Shown: positions 10,766-22,974 of the stretch, piece after piece
Numbering within the stretch: the first letter of the stretch is position 1
Layout of the letters: each line of letters starts with the position of its first letter
Origin: Alopecurus myosuroides
Taxonomy: Eukaryota; Streptophyta; Magnoliopsida; Poales; Poaceae
Direction of reading: 5' to 3'
Assembly (NCBI GenBank): GCA_028641055.1
Contig: CM054063.1
Span: 177,450,756 to 177,514,755 of the forward strand
DNA: 64,000 nucleotides
Notes under the pieces: model-generated
What the model was told of the DNA's origin: nothing
Seen by the model: the letters and a program-made list of their open reading frames with translations, nothing else
Database searches by the model: none
Program-made: the position numbers and the translations under genes

Positions 10766-11220
10766 TGATGGAGGGATGATAACCCGGTAGGCTAACGTCA
10801 AGGTGTAACTCGGCCCAAAGGGAGCTGCGCAAGACCCGGCTTAAGGAGTTTCTAGAAGGCCCAAGAGTGTAGGCCTCGTAACCCGGATTGTGGGTTTTGA
10901 TAAGGAAATTTAGGGTTTGTAAGCGGTGCCCAGGTAGGACTCCGAGTGTGCCTTGGATAGGAGGCCAGGGGGGCTGGATATTATATAAGCCGGCTCCTAG
11001 GGTTAGATTAGACACAAGTTTTGATAGCTATTCGAGTATCCCTTGTAATACCAGAGTTGAGATAATTAATATAGATCAGAGACTCGGCGACTTGATTGCC
11101 GGCTACCAGATCGTTCATCACCGTGATTTCCCCTGAGCAAAACCCTCTCCCAAACACCAGAGTCGAATTGCCCCAAGATAAGTTACCCCCGGTAACGTCT
11201 GCCGTGATTATCCCACGACA
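10766..11220 (+). repeat. 3' LTR of the Tat retrotransposon
   Basis: The unit starts TGATGGAGGGATGATAACCC and ends TCCCACGACA (TG...CA). It is paired by sequence with the solo LTR at 8770-9246. It contains ATTATATAAGC near 10978-10988, a likely TATA box for LTR-driven transcription. The base after the LTR is 11221; the 5' partner is outside the window. Confidence 0.85.
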
Positions 11221-11734
11221 GAGCTCATGGTTGATGGAGATGATGGTGGTGATGATGATGGTGACGAAGCACTCGAATTCCACCTCTGGGGGTGAAATCC
11301 CGGATCAATCTGACTCCGAAATCAAAGATCGTGGTGGCGGCGGCGCTCCGTTTCGCGAACAGTCCTCCCCTTCGAAACCCGTCAGTTTCTCGTATATATG
11401 GAGGGGTACGTCGAAGACCTAGCCAGAGTGGGCCATCTGGGACCAGAAGGGGTGACCCCACGCGGCCAAGGAATCTGGCCGCGTGTGGGGCCCCCTTTTG
11501 GCCCTCGGGTGGCCCCCCGGCCCCATCTGGTGCTCATTCCCCTTCTTTTCCATAAAAAGTTACGTGATTTTCGTCCCCTATGAAAAGTCCTGCGAAAATA
11601 GACGGAAAGAAGACTTTTGCTAAAAACAGCGTCAGATTCTGTAGATTTATTCAATTTTGGGGGGGACTCCGGAGAGAAATACGATGCAAAGTGCTTGGAA
11701 AAGTAGATGCATTTTGGGTGCATCAGCATCTTCT
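11221..11734. other. Unassigned sequence between the 3' LTR and the LINE remnant
   Basis: It holds a short imperfect GAT/GGT microsatellite (about 11235-11266) and a GC-rich block with inverted GGGGTGACCCC / GGCCGCG words (11450-11520) that looks like transposon untranslated sequence. I recognise no gene. It may be the pre-insertion flank of the retrotransposon or a further TE fragment. Confidence 0.4.
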
Positions 11735-13094
11735 TTGCACGCAGTGATGATAAGAGTGTTGGGGTTCTTAAGCCGGTGTTGGATACTTACTATGAAGCCT
11801 CTGGCCAACGGATTAATTTACAGAAGTCCTCCATCTTCTTCGGTAACAAGTGTCCCGACAGTGTCAAGACAATTGTCAAAACACGTTTACACGTGGAAAA
11901 CGAGGTACTCCAGGACTCCTATCTTGGGATGCCGACAGAGATTGCTAGGGCAACTACCTCCTCCTTTAAATTCCTATCGGAGAAGGTTTTGGAAGTGTGT
12001 GATGGGTGTATCAGGGCGCCCATTATCTCGAGCAGGCAAGGAAACTTGGCTCAAGGCAGTTGCCCAAGCGGTACGGAACTATATCATGAGTTGTTTCCAG
12101 GTGCCGGTTCAAGTGTGCGAAAAGATGAAAAGATCTATAGCTAACCATTGGTGGGGTTTTGAGGATGGCAAGCGGAAGATGCACTGGCGGTCCCGGGATT
12201 GGATCTCTTCTCCAAAATCTCTTGGCGGCATGGGATTCGCGACTTTGTTATTTTCAATCATGTTGGGCAAGCAGTGCTGGAGATTGGTAACAGAAGCATC
12301 ATCTCTTTGCGCGAAGGTTCTCAAAGGTCGTTACTACCCGGATACCGATTTCCTCTCAGCACCAAAGCCACGGTCTGCCTCCTTCACATGGCGATCCATC
12401 CTCCATGGACGGGAGCTTCTAATGCAGGGACTGAGGTGGGTATTGGAGATGGGGAACGAGTAAGCATTGTTGATCACAACTGGATCCCGGGGTTACAGAC
12501 CAGGCACTTTCAGTACTCTGATTCCAGTGCCGAGGGAGGCCAAGGTCTGCTCTTTGATGAATGACTCTCAACGGGGGTGGAATGAGGAGGTTATCTCGGC
12601 TATCTTCCATGAAGACTTAGCACAGACGATTCTTCAAATTCCTATCAGCCGCTTTGGTGGAGAAGATTTTGTGACGTGGCCACATGACAGGTTCGGCCTG
12701 TACACTGTCCGATCAGCATACAACCTTGCAAGGAAAAACTCCTTCTATCCCAAGAGAGCGAATGCTGGGTGGGGTGAAGGTTCTGGCCAGGCCACTGACG
12801 CAAAGAGATGGAAATCTATATGGGCAACACAGGCTCCAGGGAAGATGAAGGTGGTTCTGTGGCGATTGGCGCATGACTGTCTCCCTACTGGAGCACGGCT
12901 ACTCTGTCGGAAAATCACTGCTCACGGATTATGCTCCTTCTGTGGCAGAGAGGAGAGTGTGGAGGACATGTTTCTTCATTGTCCCTTTGCCCAAACTATT
13001 TGGGCGGAAGTTAAGGGAGCGTTCCTGATGAAACTCAGACGCACCGAGTTCAATTCTGCACGAGAATGGTTATTCGAGTTGCTGGAAAAAGAAA
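11735..13094 (+). pseudogene. LINE (L1-type) ORF2 fragment, part 1: end of RT and zf-RVT domain
   Basis: The translation begins inside the reverse transcriptase (IFFARSDDKSVGVLKPVL, then INLQKSSIFFG), continues through KETWLKAVAQAVRNYIMSCF and SLGGMGFATL, and ends in the reverse-transcriptase zinc-binding domain (WKSIWATQAPGKMKVVLWRL, then C.FCGREESVEDMFLHCPFA). The frame changes near 12010 and again near 12435-12460, so it is dead. The 5' end is truncated, as usual for LINEs. It is cut at 13094 by the Mutator-like element and resumes in the same frame at 24028. Confidence 0.85.
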
Positions 13095-13176
13095 GGAGCG
13101 CGCTGAGCGTCCCCCGGGGGATAAAACATCCCGATCCCCCGGGTCGCCAGCCGTCCGATCGGGCGGACGTGGGCCG
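13095..13176 (+). repeat. Left terminal inverted repeat of the MULE
   Basis: Starts GGAGCGCGCTGAGCG. It contains GTCCCCCGGGGGAT and TCCCCCGGGTC and is mirrored at 23946-24027. Its outer edge abuts the AAAAAGAAA target duplication. Confidence 0.75.
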
Positions 13177-13364
13177 CACGATGCCCTCCCAAGGAAACGA
13201 GCCCCCGCTTTTGCTTCGATGAGCAAAAAGGCGCGCAATCGGAGCAAAACCCGACAGGACGCGGATCGGGGCAGGTTCCCGTGAACTCCGGGGGCGGCGC
13301 GGTAGGAGATCGACGCGGCCGCCCGGCGGCAGTCGACGCGGCGCCTCGCCGCGAAATAGACGCG

Positions 13365-16300
13365 ATGGCCCACCACGTCCGCAACCACGTGCTCTACCCA
13401 CCTCCTGTCCAACCTCACAGCGTTCCCCCACCATCGACGGCAGCTTCGAGCTCGGGAGCGATTCCGGCGAGCCGGCGAAGGAGGCGCAGTACCAGCGTGT
13501 ACGACGGCGGCCTGGGAGCATGGTTTGCTCCGCGCCCGAGTGAAGGGGTCCGAAATCCTCCATCCTTCTTCAATGAAGATCCGGACAATGAGGAACCACC
13601 ACCATCTGTGAGTTTTATTTTGCTCAAAATTTTTGTTCCTGCCAAAAAATTGCTCCCCAATTTTGTGATGGATGCTCCTGCAATAAGTTCCTCCTGCAAT
13701 TTGTTTGATCATTGGGAGCAAAAACCTTCTAAAATTGTTGCTGGAAATTGATCATTGGAAGCAAACTGTGTTGTTGCTATGAATTGCTCACAAATTTGCT
13801 CCAATTAATACTTGAATTTGCTCCTGAAAAAAAATGCTACTACGACTTGTTATGAGTATCAGTCTTGGTGTGATTGCTGTTGCTATAAATTGCTCCACTT
13901 GGTGTGTTTTTTTGGGATGGTTTGCTTGTACAAGAAAAAATGTTCTGTTTTATATGATGTTTGTACAGAAAAGTATGCTACCATTGTTTTAGATCAACTT
14001 GAGTGTTTGGTTCATTGTAGCATTACATGTAGCAAGCTTAGATTGATGCACATATTTTTGCTAAAACTTGCTACTTATTGGCATGGTGTTTTGCTCCAAA
14101 ACTCAAACAAGAAAATGTGTGTTCTGTAGCATCGGCAAGAAAACTCATATTTTGTTGTTTTTTGATTCAGGGATTTGTTGCGGACTCAATATTGGAAGGA
14201 TTTGACCTCAACGCCACCCCTGGAGGAGAGGATCAGAACCACTATGATTGTCGGGACAGTGCTCCGAATGGTTTCGTTGATGGGCCTCGTAGCGCGAATA
14301 GTGGTTCTGTTTCAAATGCTGTTGAGGAAGCTGGCGAGGAAATAACATCACAACCAGTGGAGCCATATGTTGGGATGATCTTTGATGATATCGAGGAAGC
14401 ACAAAAGGTCTACAATGACTACGCAATGAAGTTGGGATTTGGCACCCGCATTGGAAACACGAAGTACAGCCAAGCGAGAAATGCTCCTCCGGATACTATT
14501 CTGAGCAGGGTGTTTGAGTGCGTGCACACAGGTAGACCTCCGTCCGAGAAGAAGAAGCATGGAAGCAATGCTGGTAGCAAATTGCCACTTCAAGAAGAAA
14601 ATGACATGAGCATTCACAGCGCGCAAAAGTCTAGAAGCAAGCAAGCCTCGGAGCAAGTTGAAATGTCGGACACACGGCAGCGAATGAAGGTCATTCGCCA
14701 TGATTGTAAAGCCCACATGGTCGTTGGCGTGCGCAATGGAGCTTGGACAGTGACGGTTTTCCGAGCAGATCACACACACGCCTTGGTGAAGCAAGTGGGG
14801 AGGCGCAGGTTCTACCGCTCACACAGGAAGGTGCCGGAAGAGGACTATCAGTTCATACAAACTTTGCATAACCAAAACATAACCACAGCGCAACTGATGG
14901 GGGCTCTGGGCAGTGTGCACGGTGGAGACCCAAGATGCTTGGGATATGTTAAGAGGGATGTTTCAAACATCCGCACAATGCTGCGCAATGAGGTAACATT
15001 AAGAGACATGGAGCTGACATTGGATTATTTCAAGCAAAGGCAAGCTGAGAACAACAACTTTTTTTATGCTACGCAGGTTTTGCTTCTTTACTCATTTCTG
15101 ATTGCTACTTTACTTAGTTTTGTTTGCTACTTTAGGTATTTCTGCTTGCTACTTTACTTAATTCTGCTTGCTACACAGGTTGACAAGGATGGTGCTGTGA
15201 GGGCCTTATTCTGGGTCGATGGTCGAACAAGGTCATTGTATCATAAGTACAAGGATTGTGTCTTTTTTGACACAACTTTCTGTACGAATAGATACAATAT
15301 GCCTTTTGCTCCCATAGTCGGAATAAATAACCACTCACACACGATTGTGCTAGGCTGTGCTCTGTTAGCAGATGAGAAGATAGAAACCTTCAAGTGGGTG
15401 TTCGAGCAATGGATGCTAGCAATGGATGGTGTCCACCCCGATAACATAATGACAGATCAAGATCAAGCAATGGCTGAGGCAATACGTCAGGTTTTCCCGC
15501 AATCGGTACATAGGTGCTGTCTCTACCATGTCCTGCATCTTGCGAGGAAGAAGTTGGGACCAAACTTGGCGGAAGGTAATCCTTTCAGTGATGCTTTCTA
15601 TGGGTGCATATATGGAACGGACACAGTGAAGCAATTTGAGGACTGTTGGGAGCATATGGTGGCAGAGTTTGGCATGTCTGAAAACACTCATCTGCAAAAC
15701 ATGTGGAAGACTAGAACAACATGGGCCCCTGTTTATTTCAGGAAAAGATTCTTCCCATTCACGAGCACTACTGGAAGGTCTGAAGGACTGAATTCATACT
15801 TCAAAACGCTGATACGGCCAGGGGACTCGGTGTACAATTTTGTGCAACAATATGAGCTTTGCCAAACATTGATGCTTGACCGGGAGGATAACGCCGGGTT
15901 TGCAATGGAGACAACGAGAAGATCACTTTGGGGAAGGTAAGCAAAGCAAAGTAGCATTTCTATAAATGAAAACAGCACCCATTGTAGCACACCAAAAAGA
16001 AAACAAAAAAAAAGTAAAGGTAGTGTGTAGCAACTAGTGCAAAAAAATGTCTCTGCCTGCTGTGTGTTTGTAGCATTCCAGAACAGTTAAAGTAGCAACC
16101 AAAACATACTATTGTAGCATTAAAATTAAACTAATGGTGCAAAAAACTTGTTTTGCAGTTATGCGATTGAGAAGCAAGGACAGGAATTCTACACAGCAGA
16201 AATCTTTGAAAGGTACCAGAAGCATGTTGCTGCATCAACAAAGTTCTATCCACTACGGGCAGAGGTAGATGGCTTTTGTTTTGATCTAGTTCCAAACCCT

Positions 16301-17092
16301 GGGCTAGATGTGAGAACATACCGGGTTGAAGTTGACTTTGAGGAGGGACTATACTCATGCGGCTGCAACGGGTTTGAAATGTGTGGACTGATATGTCCAC
16401 ACATCATCAGGGTCATGGTCCACCTAAATGTCCAGAAAATCCCAGAAAGGTACTTGCTCTACAGATGGTCCTCGGTAGCAACAACACCAGCACCTGATCC
16501 TGGAGACAACGGGCTCAGATTTGGTGTCCCACCAACCAATACACTCAAATACAACGCGTTATGCAGGAAAATGAATCAGCTTGCCTCTGATGCTTGTTTT
16601 GTGGATGAAGCTTATGTGGCTGTTTCAGGAATGGTGGGTGAGGCTAGCAAAAAGGTTGCTGCAATCTTGAGAGCAAAAAGGAATGTTGTTGAAGGAGGTC
16701 AAGAAGAGGATGCAGGATTGGATGAAGAGCAACAAAATGGACCACCACAAGATGAACCAACAACAATGGTTGGTGACTGCGGGCAATTTGCTACCGGCGA
16801 GCAAACTCTGAAAAATCCTAAACGGGTAAAACCTAAAGGACGTCCCACGATGAAAGAACAGAGGCGGAAGACTTTGGTTGAGCTACGCGATGAAGAAACT
16901 TTGAAGAGGCGCAAGCAAGCTAACGATGCCAAAGCGACAAACAAGACACCGGTGAAGAAGCCCAAGCAACCAAGGAAGAAAAGAGCAATGAAGTGTGCAT
17001 GGTGTCATGTGGAGGGACATGCGGTGAAAGATTGTGTTGCAAAACAAGTGGAGGATGAAAGAATTGCTGCAGGGGCTGAGCTAAGGCTGTAG
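13365..17092 (+). CDS. FAR1-family MULE transposase (spliced, 946 aa predicted)
   Basis: Exons by splice signals and phase are 13365-13607, 14171-15076, 15179-15936 and 16159-17092. The start is the first in-frame ATG, since the longer open frame upstream opens with GTG. Domains in order: a variable N-terminus; a FAR1-type DNA-binding domain (AQKVYNDYAMKLGFGTR, paired Cys, then DHTHAL); a MULE DDE catalytic domain with FFDTTF (first Asp), IMTDQDQAM (second Asp) and GRSEGLNSYFK (Glu); a SWIM zinc finger (CGC...CPH); a basic stretch and a C-terminal zinc knuckle (CAWCHVEGHAVKDC). It cuts and moves the element by binding the inverted repeats in the nucleus. The 102-base intron 2 keeps frame, so retention would add 34 hydrophobic residues. 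No disabling change seen. Confidence 0.85.
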
Positions 17093-17897
17093 CTGTTTTG
17101 TCATGATGTTTTTGTAAACATGTTGCTACGATTAAGTTGTTAGGGTGGAGATATTACTTGTACATGGCATTGGTGCTATTGGTATGGAACGATTTAGAAC
17201 ATAGTTACCTTGCATTGGAGCAAATAATTATTCTGTGGATATCTTATATTCTTACGTTGGAGCAAATGTAAACATGTGGTCAGCATTGGAGCCCAAAAAA
17301 AATAAAATTATTACCTTTTGTTTGTGTAAAAAATGTTGGTAGCAACTTTTTATTGCAATTGAAGCATTGAAAAACTGTTATTGAAGCAAATGGATTACTC
17401 TGCGAGAGCAAAAACCTGTTCCTGTCCAGGGGTTTCAGAAAATCTCTGTATGGTACAAATAGAAAGGTGTTCTGTAGCAACCAGATTTCACTATTGAAGC
17501 ATTGGAAAATACCTATTGAAGCAAAGCTATACAACTATTGAAGCAAAAACTTGGTCAACTCCAGGAAAAACAAAAAACACACATAAAAGGGTGCCAGGAA
17601 ATTACAAAAGATTTCATTTGATGTGAACTAGTGGATATAAACCAAGCAGGTGAGAAAAATACATTAATTCACATGGTTAAAAAGGTACACCGTCAACTCT
17701 TTGTCATTGATAGCCACATAAATTTGTTCCACAAACTGACACAAACCGTGGATCAGTAGATACCACCGCGGATAAACAATACGGTAACACAAATAGAAAG
17801 GTTATTTCATCCATCCAAGGCTACGACGAAACTAATTGAGGCAAAGGCGAATGTACAAGTGGGGATTGTCACTCTAGACTACAGAAACTACAAATCT
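17093..17897. other. Gap between the convergent MULE genes
   Basis: I see no gene. The stretch is AT-rich and repeats the words GGAGCAA, GAAGCAA and TTGAAGCA on the plus strand (17210-17560). These are the same words that fill the introns of the protease gene. It should hold the two 3' untranslated ends and terminators. Confidence 0.6.
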
Positions 17898-20800
17898 CTA
17901 CACCCCCCTCGGGGCCTCCAAGGCAGCCTCCATGATGTCGACGATGTTGTCTTTGTTCTCTCTTTCCTCGATGAGCTTTGCTGCGACAGCCATGCGATAT
18001 GACAGAATATCCTCCTTGTTGAAAGGCAACATGGTTTTAGCATCAAAGTGCTCAATGAAGAGCATTGTGAAGAAGCCACAATCAAAGCTGTACAGAAAAG
18101 AGAAAAGAAAACAAATGATCATAGTTAGTAGCAAAATCGAAAAGCAATGTGCAAATGAATGGTAACATGAAGGTAGCAATTTGTTCAACCTATTGTAGCA
18201 ACCATAAACTTCTAAAAGAGCATATAAACTTAGGTATGGGAGCAATTCTGTCCCCAAAACAGAAACTGGTACAACTGCATCAAAAAAGGAGAAACAAATC
18301 TTACAGAGTCTTCTGTTGTGGGTGTGCGGGTGTGGAAAGTGTGTAGCGGTCGATGTCTATGTGGTTCGACACACCAGAAGCTTTGCAAAGTGTAGCAAAG
18401 TTAATGAACTGGAAAATAGCAAAAAAATTAGACATTAGTGTGATAGACAAAAAAGACAACAAACATGTAATACTTTTAGACAGTTCTAACAACATACCAG
18501 GTTGTTTGCTGCTTCCTCGAGAAAGCTCTTGTCCTTGTTGTTCAGGGAGTCAAACACGTGGAACTGGTCGTGGATCAAATTGACAGTGCAAACCATCCAG
18601 TGATTGCTTTTCACCACAGGGAAGTAAAGCTAGAAATGCAAGCGGAACAAAAAGAAAACCAAATTAGAAAATGTACAATCACTGGATATCTGAATGTAGC
18701 AATTATTTAAAACTATTGAAGCAAGCAAAAACTTCTAAAAGAGCATAAAAAACTAGGAATGGGAGCAATTCTGTCCAAAAAACAGAAAGTTATACAATTG
18801 TCCACAAAAAAACTGGTACATGAAAAGAAATACCAATGAAATTACAACGTAGCGAAAAGCAAAAATGTAGAAACAGGGAAAGCATAGCTCACAAGGTCTT
18901 TCTTCATGATGTTGAACTTCGCGTTTTGCGTTTTGAACTCTCTCGCAAGTGCAGCAGGGTTGAACTTCTTTGGGTCAACTATGAGCTTTTGCTACTCATG
19001 ACAAAACAGAAAAGGAGCAAAAATTGAATTACATATTAGGACAAAACTGAGGCATGCATCTAAAAAAGGTATAAGGACAAAGAACTAACCGTTGAGTAGC
19101 AGTTGAAAACATATCTTTTCACAGCGGTTGAGCAGCCATCCTCTTCTCTTTTGGCATCCTTGTTGAAGCTCTCAGACCAAACACACATAACCTGGGAGTC
19201 TAGATACTTCCTCGGTCCTAGTGAATTGTGGAAACTCCTGTAGTCACAGTGAGAGCCCCCAATCGCAATGAAAGGAGGACTGTAAAAAGAAAAACAATAA
19301 AACCTAATCAGTCGTGCCCCATTTTGCTACAAATGACCAAAAGTAAAAAGCAAAAAAAAGGAGTAGCTAGTAGCAAAACAAAGAATGTCACGTAATTACA
19401 AAAACTGTGCTAAAAAATGCCAGAAAGAAATATACTCACGGGTCATCTTTCCCCTTGATTGAAGGCTTGAGATGGCGCGGATGGCGCACAAACTTGTCGT
19501 ACAGTGCAACGGTATCTACAGATGGCTTCTTCATCTTTTTCGCCACCGGAGCCTTGACATCATCTTTCATAGCCCTTTTGCGCCTAGTCCTCCTTTGAAA
19601 AGTTAGCAAGCCAGTGCTGTCATCCTTCTTCTCTTCAGCACATGAGCTGCCCCCAATGTCTAGGAAAACCAACAAAAAGAAAGCAAGTGGTTAAGGTAGC
19701 AACCATAAGTATCTAAAGGAGCAAACAGACTGAGATAAAGTAGCAAGCAGAATTAACTAAAGAAGCAAACAGAAATACCTAAAGTAGCAAATAAAATTAA
19801 CTAATGAAGCAAAACTATAACACTAAGACAATAATTTTTTTAAAAGAAAACCAGCAGAAAAGAACAGCGAGGCAAACCTGTATTGTCGCCATGATCCGGT
19901 GTTGCAGCTTCCGGAATCTCCTCCAAATTTTCCGGTATGACGGCGCCAAGGCAAGCTTTGGAAGCTACACAACAACAAAAGGTGAATCAGAAAAGAAAAA
20001 CTTTGAAAAGGCTTGTTTTGGCGGGCAGTGCACACAAAAACCAAAAGATGAAAAATGCAAAAATGTAACAAAATAGGGAAAAGGGGGAAGGAGAACATAC
20101 ACGATGGAGCAACCTTGTCTCCACCTATCGGAGCAGCAACATCAACGACCTTTTCCACAACATCGGTCTGGTCAGCGGCTTGGGAGGATTCATTGTCTTG
20201 GCTCCACACATTGAATTTCGGACAGTCATCCCAGTAGCCTGCTGGTATGTTGCGCCGAGGTGAGGGAGAAGCCGGCATAGGATCCGCAGCAACTCTAGGT
20301 GGGCTAATGGCAGTGGGCATGGGTGGAATCACAGCAGCAGGGATGGCTGGGCTACCAGCAGCAGCCACTTTGTCTGGACTGCCAACAGCAGCAGCTACAA
20401 CTGGACAACCAACATCAGCTAGAACCGGGCTACCAACAGCACCTCTAATCGGACTACTAACAGCATCCTGCTCCTCGCCATCAGCGTCCGTCTGAGAGGT
20501 CCCTACAACAACTGCTGGTTGCGGCACATCATTGCGCTCCGTAGCATTGGTTTGCTCATTGGCTGCCGCCCCTGCATTGCCTTCTCCACAAACATTAGAA
20601 TCACAGTCCGTAGGATCCACAGCAACAAGATCCTCATCAATTTCGATATCATCAGACTCAGAATCAGCCTTGTCACCATCCGTATTGCCCTGCCCGTCAA
20701 GTCCTACCCCAGCAGCTGGAAACACAACACTAGGGCCATCGTCTTCCTTCAAGGCAGCTTCAACATCATTCAAAAGCAAAGCCATTTGCTTGGACTGCAT

Positions 20801-22974
20801 TGATTTTAAGCCTACAGCGAGACTCTTGAGAGTAGCATCAACGTTTGAAGCGAAACTAACCCTGTGCTTGTCGTATATGCTCTTGAAGCGAGATGGAACC
20901 TGAGATGAAGAAGAAACATGGATTACAATCAAAAAAGAAGCAAAAAAACAGCAAAAACTGAGCAACTACATAGACAGAACAAAACAAAATAACTAATGGA
21001 GCAAGGTAAAATTAATATAGTAGCAGTCATGTAAAAACAACTAAAAATCAGAAAAAGTACGCACAATATAAAAACAATGGAACAAAATAAAATAACTAAG
21101 AAAGCATTTCTTAAACAATAATGGAGCAAAGTGAAATAAGTAAAGTAGCAAAATGGGGAAAAAAGCCACCTTGATACACATGAAGAAAACAAAAAAATGC
21201 TATATGAAAACAAACAAAATGACATGCAAAAAACAACACATGGAAAACTATACAAACCTCAACTTGCTCGAAGGTCGGGAAAACAAGCCATTCATTGAGA
21301 GATGCGGACGGATTTACATCAATTTCTTCGGGCAATGAAGTGTCCAAGGGAGGCGCATACACGGTTCTGGATAACGGGAGGAACTGCACAACCAAAAAAC
21401 AAATCAACGTTGAGATCAAACAAAAACAAAATTGTTACGTGGCAGCGGGACACAAAACAACGAATAAGCAAAAAAGAAAACAACAAATGGGAGTCTACTT
21501 ACAGGACGCCTCCCAAAGACGGTCTTGTTCAGCAATATTTTGATGTCGCGGTCGATCTTGACTACGAAGCTGAAATCTTCACTTGTCACAAAGCACACCC
21601 TAGGAATCCCATTGTTTATGAAGTGCTCGTTCTTCGGGATTAGCAAGTGGTCCATGTAAACCAGCTGCATATGGAAAACAAAACACACAAAAATAATCAA
21701 CCTTCAGCTGTAAAAAAAGTGCAACTAAAAAACAGAAACAAAAATTCGCGCGAAAAAATAAAACATTTGGAGCAACAGAACATAACTAAAGAAACAAAAA
21801 TATAAAACTAAAAGAGCAACAAAAACTATGTAAAGTAGCAAATAACTTACATCTAGAACATAAGAAACATAAACTAGTACACACAAAAACTAAACTGTGG
21901 AGCAACAATAAAAAACTAAAGCAACAAAAAGTTAAATCTATTGGAGCAAACAAAAATAAGAAAAGTAGCAAAGCTATACACAAAAATGTAAAAACCTTAA
22001 ACCTATAACAAAAATAACAGAAACAAAACAAAAATGAAGCAACAGAAAATAACTAAGGGAACAATAAATTAAAACTAACGGAGCAAACAAAATTAAGTAA
22101 AGTAGCAATATGTAAAGTAAAAGTAAAAAACTTACAGCAAGAACAGGCAAAGGGCCAGACATCCAGAATTCAAACATGTTCTTCACCTTCGTCTTCTTCT
22201 TCGAAGGACCAGGAGCTTCCTCGGTATCAACCTTCTGCTTGCCCTTACGAACGGCAACGCCATCGAGCTCGAGAGGTTGCTCCTTCTTCTTCTGAATTTT
22301 TTCAATGTAAAACATCAGAAGCTCTAGGATGTGCTCCTCCCAATCATACTCGTGCGTCCTCTTTGGGTCACTCATGGACCCTATGTACTCTAGGCACATC
22401 ATGTTGTTCGTGGATGGGTTCAGAACGGTGGCAAAGCATAAGAGGTCCCATGTCCTGATAATGGAATCCTCTTCACCATCGTCAAGCTCCTTCAGCATCT
22501 TCGCTGCATTCTCTATGGGCAGCCTCCCCAACGAGCCTTTGTAAGCCTCTCTGATGTCGGAATGAACACTCTTTGTGAGCAACTCAACAGGTTTTGATCC
22601 TGAGCGTAGACCAAACACCTTCTTTATAATATCCCTTGTGAAAACAATCCGTTTAGATCCAAGATGAAACTCACGAAGCTCAACAACGGTGTTCACAGCA
22701 ACGAAATCAATCAGCTCATTGGGGACATTGAAAGGAGAGATATTTAGAAGGGAGGAAAAAGCGCTATGCTGCTCAATAATTTCTCGCTTTCGCGGCGAGA
22801 GATCATTTGCGCACTTGAGCAGACGCTTGGCAGCGAACCGGTCCTTGCTGACCCAATACTGCCCCTGATCAGCAAAAAAAAAGATCAAATCTGTGAACAA
22901 AAAAAGGAAACAAAAGTAGCACACAATATGTACAACAGAAGCAACACAAATGCAGTAATAGAACAAACCTCCAT
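17898..22974 (-). CDS. Ulp1/C48-type cysteine protease of the MULE (spliced, about 939 aa predicted)
   Basis: Inferred exons, all in phase, are 22974-22969, 22864-22136, 21664-21503, 21383-21258, 20899-20125, 19964-19878, 19659-19440, 19279-19090, 18991-18893, 18629-18498, 18408-18305 and 18087-17898. The donor at 20125 (ATAG|GTGGAG) was chosen over a stronger-looking one because only it keeps frame. The N-terminal half resembles the helical domain common to transposon ULP-like proteins (LINISPFNVPNELIDFVAV). The middle is acidic, with Ala/Gly-Ser-Pro repeats (AVGSPVLADVGCPVVAAAVG). The C-terminus has the C48 triad: His in KSNHWMV, Asp in FHVFDSL, Cys in FDCGFF. Ulp1 enzymes process SUMO-like proteins; the target here is unknown. 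Convergent with the transposase. Confidence 0.8.

Larger units (their letters stand above)
1..11220 (+). mobile_element. Tat-lineage Ty3/gypsy LTR retrotransposon, 5' part outside window
   Basis: Order seen: gag (already open at base 1), pol, an untranslated spacer, a gene on the opposite strand, a polypurine tract and a 3' LTR ending at 11220. The 5' LTR and primer-binding site lie left of the window, so the target duplication cannot be tested. Two traits place it in the Tat lineage: an extra RNase H domain between the reverse transcriptase/RNase H and the integrase, and an antisense gene between pol and the 3' LTR. Both traits are known from Tat elements such as maize Grande and rice RIRE2-type elements. 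Pol is uninterrupted over 1390 codons, so the insertion is fairly young, although the antisense gene has decayed. A solo LTR of the same family interrupts it at 8770-9246. Confidence 0.85.

Noticed and set aside
13281..13364. Longer transposase start upstream of 13365
   Set aside because: That frame opens with GTG, which is not a normal plant start. The first in-frame ATG is 13365.
13050..13721. Minus-strand frames of 100-220 residues at the left end of the MULE
   Set aside because: GC-rich shadow frames across the inverted repeat, transposase exon 1 and the LINE edge. They have no recognisable domain.
20103..20125. Donor TC|GTGTATG at 20103 for the protease exon
   Set aside because: It throws the next exon out of frame, whereas ATAG|GTGGAG at 20125 keeps all later exons in phase.
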